Shown here in pieces: positions 8,558 through 16,872 of a stretch of DNA of 64,000 nucleotides; the first letter of the stretch is position 1; the number at the start of each line of letters is the position of its first letter. The notes under the pieces are model-generated. The model was given only the letters and a program-made list of their open reading frames with translations, was not told the origin of the DNA and did no database searches. The translations under genes and the position numbers were made by a program. Origin of the DNA: Paracoccaceae bacterium (GTDB taxonomy: Bacteria > Pseudomonadota > Alphaproteobacteria > Rhodobacterales > Rhodobacteraceae); the NCBI GenBank assembly GCA_024742695.1, contig JANSXY010000005.1, positions 124,001 to 188,000 on the forward strand. The letters run 5' to 3'.

Positions 8558-10060
8558 TCATGCCCGGCCAGGCATGGCGGCGGGCCGGAACTCCGCCATC
8601 GTGGCGCGGCCGGGCAAGGGCCGGAACCGCGCGGAAAGCGCCCGGCCGTCGCGCAGCGCCAGCGTCACCTCGCACGGTGCCCGCGCCCCCGGCGCGGTCA
8701 CGGCGCGGCGCAGCGCGTCCCAGGATGGCGAGGGCCGGCATCGGGCCTGCCAGTGGCCGAGTGCGGCGGCGCAGTGATCGGCGGCGGCGGGATCGAGTTG
8801 CCAGAGGTCGAGATAGGCGGGCGTTTGCAGCACCGCGCGCCCGCCGGCGTCGAAGACCGCCACCGCCGAAGCCAGCGCGGCCAGCGCCGCCTCGGCCAGT
8901 TCGGCCCGTGTCTTCAGGTGCCGGTTGCGCAGCGTTTCGGCGGAAATGTCGTCGAACAGAAGGGCAATGCCACCGGCGTCCGGCTGGCCGGTCACCCGGA
9001 AGGTCCGGCCCGAGGGCAGTGGCCATATCTCGGTGTAGCAGCCCGACTCCGCGACCCGCTCGATATCGGCCAGCCGCCGTCTCCAGCCGGCGTAGTCCCG
9101 CGGCTCGGGGATCATCCGAAGCTCCCGCAACCGGTCGAGAACACCATGCAGCGTCGGCCGCCGGGCGAGGAAGGCGGGCGGCAATCCGGTGAGGTCCGAA
9201 AGGACCGGGTTGAACAGGCTCAGCCGCCGCCCGGAATCGAAGATCGCCAGGCCGATCGGCAGATGCGCGAAGCTTCGCGTGAGGGTTTGCAGCGTGTCGC
9301 GCAGCGCTGTTTCGGCGCGCACCAGATCCTCGGCGGGAAGCGCGAAGCAGGTCAGCCCGCCATGGCCGTCAGGCCGGTCGACCCGGTCGAACCAGCGCGG
9401 CCGGGCGCCAACGGCGGCGCGGCTTTGCTGGCGGCGCGGCTGGCCCGGTGGCGCGGCCGGTTCGGGCAGCAGGGCCGGCAGCGGCCAGCGCGGCGTTTCG
9501 GGATCGGCGCGGCCGGGATCGACCGCGGCAAGATAGGCGGGATTGGCCCAGGTCACGCCGCCACCCCGATCAAGGCCCCAGGCCGGGGCCGGGCAGGCCG
9601 CGATCACCGCCCGCAGCCGCGCGACCTCGTCAGCCAGCACCTCGACCAGAAGGCCGGGCGTTGCCGGCCCGTCCGCCCGATCGAGGGAAAGGCGCAGGCG
9701 GGCGCCCGCCCGCCGGGCCCGCAGGCGGCATCCGCCGGCGCCGGTGCGCGTGAGCGCGGTATCCGCCGGCAGGGCCGTCAACTGCGCCGCAAGACCGGGG
9801 AACCTGCGGTCCAGCAGCGCGCACAGGCGGTGCAGATCGTCCGCGCCCATCGGCGCCGCACCCAGAAGCAGGGCGGCGGCCGGGCAACCGCCGACCCACG
9901 CGCCCTCCTCGAAGTCGAGAACAAGCGCCCGCTCCGCCGGCGTTGCGGTCGCCGCGCCCGGGCGGTGCGGCGCGGCGGGCAGACGCGAGACAACCCACAG
10001 CGCCACGATCCCGGCCAGTGCCGCCACAAGGCCCAGCAGAAGAACGTCTATGGCCGTCAC
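8558..10060 (-). CDS. divL: DivL-like membrane-anchored PAS protein without a kinase domain
   Basis: About 500 residues. An N-terminal membrane anchor (IDVLLLGLVAALAG onward) is followed by PAS-like segments, including FAHLPIGLAIFDSGRRLSLF and ALASAVAVFDAGGRAVL. The protein ends in a PAS-like fold, and no H-box or HATPase domain is visible. In Caulobacter divL lies directly upstream of tsaE, and the PAS protein called DivL in Rhodobacter is known to act on the CckA-CtrA pathway. Identity as DivL is inferred from position and architecture. The start is uncertain: GTG at 10060 places the anchor at the N terminus, while TTG at 10120 is only 10 bp after regB and has a GAAGG upstream. Confidence 0.6.
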   Translation of the reverse strand: MTAIDVLLLGLVAALAGIVALWVVSRLPAAPHRPGAATATPAERALVLDFEEGAWVGGCPAAALLLGAAPMGADDLHRLCALLDRRFPGLAAQLTALPADTALTRTGAGGCRLRARRAGARLRLSLDRADGPATPGLLVEVLADEVARLRAVIAACPAPAWGLDRGGGVTWANPAYLAAVDPGRADPETPRWPLPALLPEPAAPPGQPRRQQSRAAVGARPRWFDRVDRPDGHGGLTCFALPAEDLVRAETALRDTLQTLTRSFAHLPIGLAIFDSGRRLSLFNPVLSDLTGLPPAFLARRPTLHGVLDRLRELRMIPEPRDYAGWRRRLADIERVAESGCYTEIWPLPSGRTFRVTGQPDAGGIALLFDDISAETLRNRHLKTRAELAEAALAALASAVAVFDAGGRAVLQTPAYLDLWQLDPAAADHCAAALGHWQARCRPSPSWDALRRAVTAPGARAPCEVTLALRDGRALSARFRPLPGRATMAEFRPAAMPGRA

Positions 10061-10130
10061 CGCCCACTCACAACAACCCAGGGTAGAGTTCAGGGTGACG
10101 AAGACGGCGTGGCGTGACAAGGGCCTTCGA

Positions 10131-11513
10131 TCATGCGATCGGCCGGTTTTCCCCCAGCGGCGTGTCCGGCGCCTCGATCCGGGCGCGGGGCCATGTGACC
10201 TCGACGATCGCGCCGGAACGTTCGGGCTGTTCCTCCGCCGTCAGGAACGGGTCGCGCGCATTCGCGAAGGACAGTTCCGCGCCGGTGCGTTCCAGCAGCG
10301 TCTTGGCGATGAACAGGCCCAGCCCCATGCCCTCGTATCCCGGCCGCCGCGGATCGGCCTCGGCGCGGCGGCGGCGCACGAACGGGTCGCCGATCCGGCC
10401 CAGAAGCTGCGGGGGAAACCCGGCGCCGTCATCCATGATCCGCAGCCGGATCCGGCTGTCGGACCAGTCGGCATCGACCCAGACATTGCCGCGCGAGAAA
10501 TCGACGGCGTTCTGGATCAGGTTGCGCAGCCCGTGGATGACCTCGGGCTGGCGGCGGATCACCGGCTGCGCGGCCCTTGCGGCCTCGTCCGGCGAACCGG
10601 CGCAGATATGCACTGCCTTGCCGCGGTCGGAATGCGGCTCGGCCGCCTCGCGCAGCACGGCGCACAGCGGCGCGCGGCGCAGTTGCAGGTCGTCCTTCCC
10701 GGCCCGGCCCATCGATCGCAGGATGTCGCGGCAGCGGTCGGCCTGTTCGCGGATCAGTTCCGCATCGGCGCGCAGATCGGGCGACTGCGCCAGTTCGTCG
10801 GCCAGTTCGGAGCTGACCAGCTTGATCGTCGCCAGGGGGGTGCCCAGTTCATGCGCGGCGGCGGCCACCACGCCGCCAAGGTCGGTCAGCTTCTGTTCCC
10901 GCGCCAGCGCCATCTGCGTGGCCAGCAGCGCCTCGCCCATCGAATGGATCTCGGAGGCGACGCGGCGGGCGTAGAGCCCCTGAAAGATCACCCCGATCAC
11001 GATCGCCAGCCAGAAGCCGAAGGCGAATATCTCGGGCACGACGATCGGCGTTCCGTCGGACATCGCCAGCGGCCGGTGCACCTGCGAGACCAGCGTGACC
11101 AGCGCGATCGCCACGGTGCCCAGAAACACGGTCGCCCCGGTCTGCAAGGCGGTCGCCGCGATGGTGGCGGGCGCCAGGATCAGCAGCGCGAAGGGATTGT
11201 TCAGCCCGCCGGTCAGAAACAGCAGCATCGCGATCTGCGCGGTGTCGAACAACAGGGTCAGCGTCGCCTCGGTTTCCGACAGGCGGCGGTTCTCGGGGTA
11301 GATGAAGGTCGACAGCAGATTGACGATGACCGCCGCGCCGACGACCATGAAGCACAGCCCGAGGTCCAGATCGATCCCGTAGACCCGCTGCGCGACGGCG
11401 ATGGCCGAGATCTGGCCGAAGATCGCGATCCACCGGATCAGGATCAGGGTGCGCAGGCGCACCCAATCGCTGCGGGTCTCCCGCGACGGAGAGATGGGGC
11501 CGCCTTCGGTCAT
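10131..11513 (-). CDS. regB: Redox-sensing histidine kinase RegB/PrrB
   Basis: Membrane histidine kinase that senses the redox state of the respiratory chain and phosphorylates RegA. 460 residues. Six hydrophobic segments occupy about residues 20-185. The quinone-binding signature GGLNNPF is at about 102-108. The H-box HELGTPLATIK has its histidine near 221, and the redox-active cysteine in EQADRCRDIL is near 261. The N-box LRNLIQNAVDFS and the ATP motifs DDGAGF and GMGLGLFIA follow. Divergent from senC-regA-hvrA, the classic Rhodobacter arrangement, with about 100 bp of shared upstream DNA. Confidence 0.96.
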   Translation of the reverse strand: MTEGGPISPSRETRSDWVRLRTLILIRWIAIFGQISAIAVAQRVYGIDLDLGLCFMVVGAAVIVNLLSTFIYPENRRLSETEATLTLLFDTAQIAMLLFLTGGLNNPFALLILAPATIAATALQTGATVFLGTVAIALVTLVSQVHRPLAMSDGTPIVVPEIFAFGFWLAIVIGVIFQGLYARRVASEIHSMGEALLATQMALAREQKLTDLGGVVAAAAHELGTPLATIKLVSSELADELAQSPDLRADAELIREQADRCRDILRSMGRAGKDDLQLRRAPLCAVLREAAEPHSDRGKAVHICAGSPDEAARAAQPVIRRQPEVIHGLRNLIQNAVDFSRGNVWVDADWSDSRIRLRIMDDGAGFPPQLLGRIGDPFVRRRRAEADPRRPGYEGMGLGLFIAKTLLERTGAELSFANARDPFLTAEEQPERSGAIVEVTWPRARIEAPDTPLGENRPIA

Positions 11514-11612
11514 GTCCCGGCCATCTGGGTCCCGTTGTCACACGCGCCCCGGCCGCGCTTGAACACGGGGCCGGGATGCATGATTTATGGCCTGTAGCCA
11601 AAGGAGGTGTCC

Positions 11613-12239
11613 ATGCCCATCCCGACCCGTGCCTATGCCATCGGCGCCGCGGCCGTGGTCGGCCTCGGCCTAGCCGCGACCCTGACGGCGACGCTGATGC
11701 AGCCGACCGACCGGTTCGCCGAGTGCCGCACCTCGCGCGTGGCCGGCGGCGCGGCGATCGGCGGGCCCTTCACCCTGGTCGACGAGACCGGCGCGACGGT
11801 GACCGAGACCGACGTGATCACCGGACCCAGCCTTGTCTATTTCGGCTACACCTTCTGCCCCGATGTCTGTCCGCTGGACAGCGCGCGCAATGCCGAGGCC
11901 GTCGATATTCTCGAACAGCGCGGTTACACCGTCACGCCGATCTTCATTTCGATCGATCCAGAGCGCGATACGCCCGAAGTCGTGGCGGAATTCACCGACG
12001 TGATGCATCCTCGGATGATCGGGCTAACCGGGACGCCGGAGCAGGTGAAGGCCGCGTCGCAGGCCTACCGGACCTATTTCAAGAAGCAGGACGGCGATCC
12101 CGAATACTACCTCGTGGATCACTCGACACAGACCTATCTGGTGTTTCCCGAGATCGGTTTCGTCGAGTTCTTCGGTCGCGAAACCATGCCCGATCAAATG
12201 GCCGATACCGTCGCCTGTTTCATCGACGCGGCCGGCTGA
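11613..12239 (+). CDS. senC: SCO1/SenC copper chaperone (PrrC)
   Basis: A membrane-anchored, thioredoxin-fold copper chaperone for cytochrome c oxidase assembly that also affects RegB/RegA signalling in Rhodobacter. 208 residues with an N-terminal transmembrane segment (about 8-28). The copper ligands are FCPDVCP, giving CxxxC, plus the histidine of VDHSTQTYL. ATG at 11613 has an ideal AAGGAGG five bases upstream; an in-frame GTG two codons earlier would overlap that ribosome-binding site. First gene of senC-regA. Confidence 0.95.
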   Translation: MPIPTRAYAIGAAAVVGLGLAATLTATLMQPTDRFAECRTSRVAGGAAIGGPFTLVDETGATVTETDVITGPSLVYFGYTFCPDVCPLDSARNAEAVDILEQRGYTVTPIFISIDPERDTPEVVAEFTDVMHPRMIGLTGTPEQVKAASQAYRTYFKKQDGDPEYYLVDHSTQTYLVFPEIGFVEFFGRETMPDQMADTVACFIDAAG

Positions 12240-12335
12240 CGCGCGGCGCAGGCCACGAACCCCGTCGAAATGGTAAATTGACCCGGGCGCTGCCGCGCCC
12301 TAGAACCTTTGAAACGCGCAAAATAGGGGGCCGGT

Positions 12336-12890
12336 ATGGCCGATGACGAGTTCGCGGAACTGGGCCCTGACAGGTCGCTTCTGCTGGTCGACGATGACGA
12401 GGCCTTCGTGAAGCGCCTTGCCCGCGCGATGGAGAAGCGGGGTTTCGAAACGGAAACGGCGGAAAGCGTGGCCGCCGGCAAGGCGATCGCGGCGGCCCGC
12501 CCGCCCGCTTATGCCGTCGTCGATCTGCGACTGGAGGATGGCAACGGTCTTGACGTGGTCGAGACGCTGCGCGACCGGCGGCCCGATTGCCGGGTCGTCG
12601 TGCTCACCGGATACGGCGCCATCGCCACTGCCGTCGCCGCGGTGAAGATCGGGGCGGTCGATTACCTCGCCAAGCCCGCGGATGCCAATGACGTGACCAA
12701 CGCGCTTCTGGCGCGGGGCGAAGCCATGCCGCCGCCGCCGGAAAACCCGATGTCGGCCGACCGCGTTCGTTGGGAGCATATCCAGCGGGTCTACGAGTTG
12801 TGCGACCGCAACGTTTCGGAAACCGCGCGGCGGTTGAATATGCACCGCCGGACACTGCAGCGAATTCTGGCGAAGAGAAGCCCCCGCTAG
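12336..12890 (+). CDS. regA: Redox response regulator RegA/PrrA
   Basis: Global response regulator phosphorylated by RegB. 184 residues. The receiver domain has the acidic pocket LLVDDDEAF near residue 20, phospho-acceptor Asp63 in VVDLRLEDG, TGYG, and KPAD. The proline-rich linker PPPPENP is the RegA hallmark. It joins to a Fis-type helix-turn-helix (NVSETARRLNMHRRTLQRIL). In relatives RegA controls photosynthesis, respiration, CO2 and nitrogen fixation genes. Lies 96 bp after senC. A short GC stem with five T's (12884-12899) right after the stop may terminate transcription. Confidence 0.97.
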   Translation: MADDEFAELGPDRSLLLVDDDEAFVKRLARAMEKRGFETETAESVAAGKAIAAARPPAYAVVDLRLEDGNGLDVVETLRDRRPDCRVVVLTGYGAIATAVAAVKIGAVDYLAKPADANDVTNALLARGEAMPPPPENPMSADRVRWEHIQRVYELCDRNVSETARRLNMHRRTLQRILAKRSPR

Positions 12891-12916
12891 GCGGTTTTTC
12901 GATCTCTTTTTAATTC

Positions 12917-12944
12917 TTGCATCCGGCATTTTCTTTTCTAGTAT
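12917..12944 (+). promoter_or_regulatory. Possible promoter of hvrA
   Basis: TTGCAT and TAGTAT, separated by 16 bp, lie in a locally AT-rich stretch upstream of hvrA. The match to a housekeeping promoter is partial, so this is suggestive only. Confidence 0.3.
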
Positions 12945-12971
12945 GCGCGCGATGTGGATTAAGAGGCCATC

Positions 12972-13283
12972 ATGAATATCGATATCGAAAAGCTTTCCCT
13001 CAAGGAACTCAAGGACCTTCGCAACCAGGTCGAAAAGGCGATCAATTCCTTCGAGGAGCGCCGCAAGGCCGCCGCCCTTGTCGAACTCGAAGAAGCCGCG
13101 AAAAAGCTTGGCTTCTCGCTTTCGGAACTGACGGGCGCCTCCGCGAAGAAGCGCAAGGCCGTCGCGCCGAAATACGCCAACCCGGCTGATCCGTCCCAGA
13201 CCTGGACGGGCCGCGGACGCCGCCCGCGCTGGGTGGTGGAGGCCGAGGCCGCGGGCAAGAAGGTGGAAGACTTCCTGATCTGA
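12972..13283 (+). CDS. hvrA: H-NS family DNA-binding protein HvrA/Spb
   Basis: A small H-NS-like nucleoid protein that in Rhodobacter acts as a light/redox-linked trans-acting regulator of photosynthesis and nitrogen genes. 103 residues. The N-terminal half is a charged oligomerisation helix (IEKLSLKELKDLRNQVEKA). The C-terminal DNA-binding segment has the signature TWTGRGRRPRW. Its place directly after regA matches the regA-hvrA order in Rhodobacter. About 80 bp separate it from regA, with a possible promoter of its own. Confidence 0.92.
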   Translation: MNIDIEKLSLKELKDLRNQVEKAINSFEERRKAAALVELEEAAKKLGFSLSELTGASAKKRKAVAPKYANPADPSQTWTGRGRRPRWVVEAEAAGKKVEDFLI

Positions 13284-13290
13284 TCGCGGG

Positions 13291-13890
13291 TCAGTCGCGC
13301 GCCGCGTCGATCTCGGCCATCAGGGCATGGTGGCGGGCGGCATAGGCCGCCCGAACCTCCGCCGGCGGGCGCGGCGCGATCGTCACGTTCATCGACAGCC
13401 CCGGCGACGGCCGGCCGAAGTAGCGCGCCGCCTCCGCCTCGGAAAAGCCGGCGATCTGCACCGCCTCCAGCCGGGCCGACAGCCTGTCGGCCGCCTTGAT
13501 CGCCGCCTTGATCGCCGCGGGCAGCGTTGCCGGCAGGCCGAAGCGCAGGTGCACCGCCGCCGTGAGCCGGGCATCGAGTTCGCCATAGGCCGGGCCGATC
13601 GCGGCCTTCACCGGGCTGATCATGTCGCCGATCACGTATTCCGGCGCGTCGTGCAGCAGCGCTGCGAGGCGCCAGCGCGGCGCGATGCCCGGATTGTTGC
13701 GGGCGAACAGGTGTTCCACCAGCAGCGAATGTTCGGCCACCGAATAGGGCCAGTCGCCCCGGGTCTGGCCGTTCCAGCGCGCCACGAAGGCGAGGCCGTG
13801 CGCGATATCCTCGATCTCGATATCCACCGGCGTGGGATCGAGCAGATCCAGCCGCCGGCCCGACAGCATGCGCTGCCAGGCGCGCGTCAT
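13291..13890 (-). CDS. HD-domain phosphohydrolase
   Basis: About 199 residues from the ATG at 13890 (MTRAWQRMLSGRRLD); the frame is open further upstream but that part looks non-coding. HD-family metal ligands are visible as SVAEHSLLVEHL and ALLHDAPEYVIGDM, and AIKAADRLSARLEA provides the later aspartate. The family includes YfbR-type nucleotidases, but the substrate cannot be read from sequence. Convergent with hvrA (8 bp apart) and divergent from ahcY. A gene at this position between hvrA and ahcY is also known in Rhodobacter. Confidence 0.8.
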   Translation of the reverse strand: MTRAWQRMLSGRRLDLLDPTPVDIEIEDIAHGLAFVARWNGQTRGDWPYSVAEHSLLVEHLFARNNPGIAPRWRLAALLHDAPEYVIGDMISPVKAAIGPAYGELDARLTAAVHLRFGLPATLPAAIKAAIKAADRLSARLEAVQIAGFSEAEAARYFGRPSPGLSMNVTIAPRPPAEVRAAYAARHHALMAEIDAARD

Positions 13891-14015
13891 GGCCCGGCCC
13901 CGGCGGGCGACGGGCGGAAACGGCTGTGAAGGCGGGCGAGCGGATGCACGGGATCCTCCGGCGGGTCTGCCGCGCGATGATCTCGCCGCAGCGGCCCGGA
14001 TAGTCAAGCGACACG

Positions 14016-14063
14016 GGCCGCATCAGGTTTTCAGAAAGGGTTTTTCCTGATACGGGACCGGCC
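14016..14063 (+). promoter_or_regulatory. Nested stem structure in the ahcY leader
   Basis: Two nested pairings are visible upstream of ahcY. The outer pair is GGCCG (14016-14020) with CGGCC (14059-14063). The inner pair is ATCAGG (14022-14027) with CCTGAT (14046-14051), enclosing an 18-base loop. It ends about 28 bases before the ahcY start. It does not match the SAH or SAM/SAH riboswitch cores I know, so its function is unknown. Confidence 0.35.
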
Positions 14064-14091
14064 AAGGAAAGATAACGGAGCGCTGACGCCA

Positions 14092-15492
14092 ATGCCGGCA
14101 GACTACATCATCCGCGATATTGCCCTCGCCGATTACGGGCGCAAGGAACTGGACATCGCCGAAACCGAGATGCCGGGGCTGATGGCCCTGCGCGAGGAAT
14201 ACGGGCAGGCCAAGCCGCTGAAGGGCGCGAAGATCGCCGGATCGCTGCACATGACGGTGCAGACCGCGGTCTTGATCGAGACGCTGGTGGCGCTGGGTGC
14301 GGACGTGCGCTGGGCCTCGTGCAACATCTTCTCCACCCAGGATCACGCGGCGGCGGCGATCGCGCAATCCGGCGTGCCGGTCTTCGCGATCAAGGGCGAG
14401 ACGCTGGAGGACTACTGGGCCTATACCGACCGCATCTTCCAGTTCGGCGGTGATGGCGGCACCTGCAACATGATCCTCGACGACGGCGGCGACGCGACGC
14501 TCTACATCCTGCTCGGCGCGCGGGTCGAGGCCGGGGAAACCGACCTGATCGCGGTGCCGACGAGCGAGGAGGAGGTCTGCCTGTTCAACCAGATCCGCAA
14601 GCGGCTTGAGGCCAGCCCCGGCTGGTTCACCAGGCAGCGCGACGCGATCCGCGGCGTCAGCGAGGAAACCACCACCGGCGTGCACCGGCTTTACGACCTG
14701 CACAAGAAGGGCCTGCTGCCGTTCCCGGCGATCAACGTCAACGACAGCGTCACCAAGTCGAAGTTCGACAACAAGTACGGCTGCAAGGAATCGCTGGTCG
14801 ACGGCATCCGCCGCGCCACCGACACGATGATGGCCGGCAAGGTCGCGGTGGTCTGCGGCTACGGCGACGTCGGCAAGGGTTCGGCCGCCTCGCTGCGCGG
14901 CGCCGGCGCGCGGGTGAAGGTGACCGAGGTCGACCCGATCTGCGCGCTTCAGGCGGCGATGGACGGGTTCGAGGTGATCACGCTCGAGGACGTGGTGCAG
15001 GACGCCGACATCTTCATCACCACGACCGGCAACAAGGACGTGATCCGCATCGAGCACATGCGCGAGATGAAGGACATGGCGATCGTCGGCAACATCGGCC
15101 ATTTCGACAACGAGATCCAGGTCGCCGCGCTGAAGAACCACAAGTGGACCAACATCAAGGACCAGGTGGACATGATCGAGATGCCCTCGGGCAACCGGAT
15201 CATCCTGCTGTCCGAAGGCCGGTTGCTGAACCTCGGCAACGCCACGGGCCACCCGTCCTTCGTGATGTCGGCCTCGTTCACCAACCAGGTGCTGGCGCAG
15301 ATCGAACTGTGGACCAAGGCCGAGGCCTACCAGCCCGGCGTCTACATCCTGCCCAAGCATCTCGACGAAAAGGTCGCGCGGCTGCACCTGGCGAAGATCG
15401 GCGTGAAGCTGACCAGGCTGCGCCCCGACCAGGCCGAGTACATCGGGGTCACGCCCGAGGGCCCGTTCAAGTCGGACCATTACCGCTACTGA
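14092..15492 (+). CDS. ahcY: Adenosylhomocysteinase
   Basis: S-adenosylhomocysteine hydrolase, which splits SAH to homocysteine and adenosine and so relieves product inhibition of methyltransferases. 466 residues, the usual length. Landmarks are [31 protein letters not shown], the catalytic block [16 protein letters not shown], the NAD-binding [12 protein letters not shown], and the C terminus ending KSDHYRY. ATG start at 14092 with GGAG upstream. Followed by hairpins that probably terminate transcription. Confidence 0.98.
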   Translation: MPADYIIRDIALADYGRKELDIAETEMPGLMALREEYGQAKPLKGAKIAGSLHMTVQTAVLIETLVALGADVRWASCNIFSTQDHAAAAIAQSGVPVFAIKGETLEDYWAYTDRIFQFGGDGGTCNMILDDGGDATLYILLGARVEAGETDLIAVPTSEEEVCLFNQIRKRLEASPGWFTRQRDAIRGVSEETTTGVHRLYDLHKKGLLPFPAINVNDSVTKSKFDNKYGCKESLVDGIRRATDTMMAGKVAVVCGYGDVGKGSAASLRGAGARVKVTEVDPICALQAAMDGFEVITLEDVVQDADIFITTTGNKDVIRIEHMREMKDMAIVGNIGHFDNEIQVAALKNHKWTNIKDQVDMIEMPSGNRIILLSEGRLLNLGNATGHPSFVMSASFTNQVLAQIELWTKAEAYQPGVYILPKHLDEKVARLHLAKIGVKLTRLRPDQAEYIGVTPEGPFKSDHYRY

Positions 15493-15545
15493 TCCCGTGG
15501 CGGCGCGATTTCCTTTGCGCCGCCCGGTTTCCTTCCTATCCTGCG

Positions 15546-15576
15546 AACCGGCGAACATGCTTCGCCGGTTTCGTCG
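15546..15576 (+). terminator. Probable ahcY terminator
   Basis: A perfect 10-bp stem, AACCGGCGAA pairing with TTCGCCGGTT around a five-base loop, followed by a T-containing tail. A second GC-rich hairpin, GGCGGCGC with GCGCCGCC, sits just upstream at 15499-15524. Both lie between ahcY and the next gene. Confidence 0.55.
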
Positions 15577-15599
15577 TTTCAGGGAGTTGGGAGATTGCC

Positions 15600-15941
15600 A
15601 TGGGCAAGCGAGACGAGTTGATCGCGCGCTACGCGGAAGACCTGCGCACGAAGTGCAAGATCGAACCTGACATGGCGCTTCTGACCAAGGTGACGATCGG
15701 TTGCGGGCCGGCGATCTACGATGCCGACGGCGCCACGGTCGCCGCCAGCCAGCCGTCCGAACTCGCGACGGTCAAGACGAATTTCCTGATCCGGAAACTT
15801 GGCCTGAAGGACGGCCCGGAACTCGACGCGGCGATCGACGCGGTGCTGGACATCTACGGCAAATCCGAGCGCAACAAGTACCGCGCCGTCGTCTATTACA
15901 TGCTGGTGCGGCACTTCGGCCGCGAGGCCGTCTACGCCTGA
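15600..15941 (+). CDS. DUF2853 family protein
   Basis: A 113-residue soluble protein starting MGKRDELIARYAEDL. The sequence matches the conserved DUF2853 family, whose function is not known. Recognisable blocks are LTKVTIGCGPAIYD and KSERNKYRAVVYYMLVRHFG. The start is an ATG with GGGAG upstream. Transcribed with or just after ahcY and followed by a 170-base trailer that ends in a strong terminator. Confidence 0.8.
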   Translation: MGKRDELIARYAEDLRTKCKIEPDMALLTKVTIGCGPAIYDADGATVAASQPSELATVKTNFLIRKLGLKDGPELDAAIDAVLDIYGKSERNKYRAVVYYMLVRHFGREAVYA

Positions 15942-16110
15942 TCCTTGGTTAGCGGATCGTTACAGTTAACGCATTGGATTTGCGATGTTTTGTCGGCACG
16001 ATCCGCTTGATCGCGCCGGCCTGACGGGATAGCACTGACGTCAACGAGGCCAGGACGGCCGGGACCCAGATCAGATCACGTGTGGTGCTAGGGGAGCACG
16101 TGGGGTGGAG

Positions 16111-16150
16111 AAGGGTCCTGGCAGGGGTGCCGGGGCCCTTCTTTTTTTTT
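16111..16150 (+). terminator. Strong Rho-independent terminator
   Basis: The stem AAGGGTCCTGGCA pairs with TGCCGGGGCCCTT (one G-T pair and one mismatch-like position) around a short loop, followed by CTTTTTTTTT. It is oriented for the plus strand and separates the DUF2853 gene from the convergent EVE gene. It lies 170 bases past the DUF2853 stop. Confidence 0.88.
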
Positions 16151-16184
16151 GGCGATCCGCCTTGCGCGGAGCGTTGCGCGCCGC

Positions 16185-16598
16185 CTAAAGCCCGCCCAAT
16201 TCGCAGATCACCTTCCACTCCGCCTCCGTCACCGGCTGAACCGAAAGCCGGGTATTGGTGACCAGCGCCATGTTCGCCAGCCGCGGGTCGGCCTTGGCCA
16301 TCTCCAGGCTGACGGGGCGGGGCACCGGTTTCACCGCGCGGATGTCGACGCAGTCCCAGCGCGGATCGTCGGTGGTGCTGTCGGGATGCGACAGCGCGCA
16401 GACCTCGACGATGCCGACGACCTCCTTGCCGATGTTGGAATGGTAGAAGAACCCCAGGTCGCCCAGTTCCATCGCCCGCATGTTGTTGCGCGCCTGGTAG
16501 TTGCGCACGCCGTTCCATTCCTCGCCGGCCGCGCCCTTGGCGACCTGCATGTCCCAGCTCCAGACATCGGGTTCGGATTTGAAAAGCCAGTAGCGCAT
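16185..16598 (-). CDS. EVE domain protein
   Basis: A 137-residue single-domain protein beginning MRYWLFKSEPDVWSWD, with EEWNGVRNYQARNNM and FFYHSN, all diagnostic of EVE (PUA-like) proteins of the thymocyte nuclear protein 1 type. EVE domains bind modified bases in nucleic acids; the ligand here is not known. The start overlaps the stop of the YciI-like gene as ATGA. Last gene of the tsaD-gpsA-yciI-EVE run. Confidence 0.9.
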   Translation of the reverse strand: MRYWLFKSEPDVWSWDMQVAKGAAGEEWNGVRNYQARNNMRAMELGDLGFFYHSNIGKEVVGIVEVCALSHPDSTTDDPRWDCVDIRAVKPVPRPVSLEMAKADPRLANMALVTNTRLSVQPVTEAEWKVICELGGL

Positions 16599-16870
16599 CA
16601 GCCGATCACCTTCTTCCATTCCTGCACGGTCACGGTGTCGAACAGCCCGGCCCGCGCATAGGGGTCGCCCGCCGCCCAGGCCTCGGCGGCGGCAAGGTCG
16701 GGCAGGTCGAGCACGACGAGGCTGCCGCACATCTCGCCGCCGTCGAGGAACGGCCCGGCCATCGCCACGCAACCGGTCGCCTCGATATAGGCGAGGTGAT
16801 CGGCGCGGTTGGCCTTTCGGGTTTCCAGGTGGCCGGGCTTGTCGCGGCAGACGACGGCGTAAAGCGGCAT
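16598..16870 (-). CDS. YciI-like protein
   Basis: A 90-residue YciI/YCII-family protein starting MPLYAVVCRDKPGHLETR. The family histidine and aspartate are visible in RADHLAYIEATG and GDPYARAGLFDTVTVQEW. Family members have a ferredoxin-like fold and mostly unknown activity. ATG at 16870 is favoured because AAAGGA lies six bases upstream; an alternative ATG at 16876 overlaps the gpsA stop. Translationally coupled to the EVE gene. Confidence 0.85.
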   Translation of the reverse strand: MPLYAVVCRDKPGHLETRKANRADHLAYIEATGCVAMAGPFLDGGEMCGSLVVLDLPDLAAAEAWAAGDPYARAGLFDTVTVQEWKKVIG

Positions 16871-16872
16871 GG

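Noticed and set aside
14008-14091. SAH or SAM/SAH riboswitch upstream of ahcY
   Set aside because: Core motifs of these riboswitches could not be matched; GGAGCGCTG just before the start is mainly the ribosome-binding site. Only a generic stem structure was kept.
14023-15558. Long minus-strand open frame opposite ahcY
   Set aside because: Antisense to AhcY, which is unmistakable; no ribosome-binding site or motif.
16030-16150. 4.5S (SRP) RNA before the terminator
   Set aside because: The conserved SRP loop with GGAAGCAGCC-like sequence is absent.
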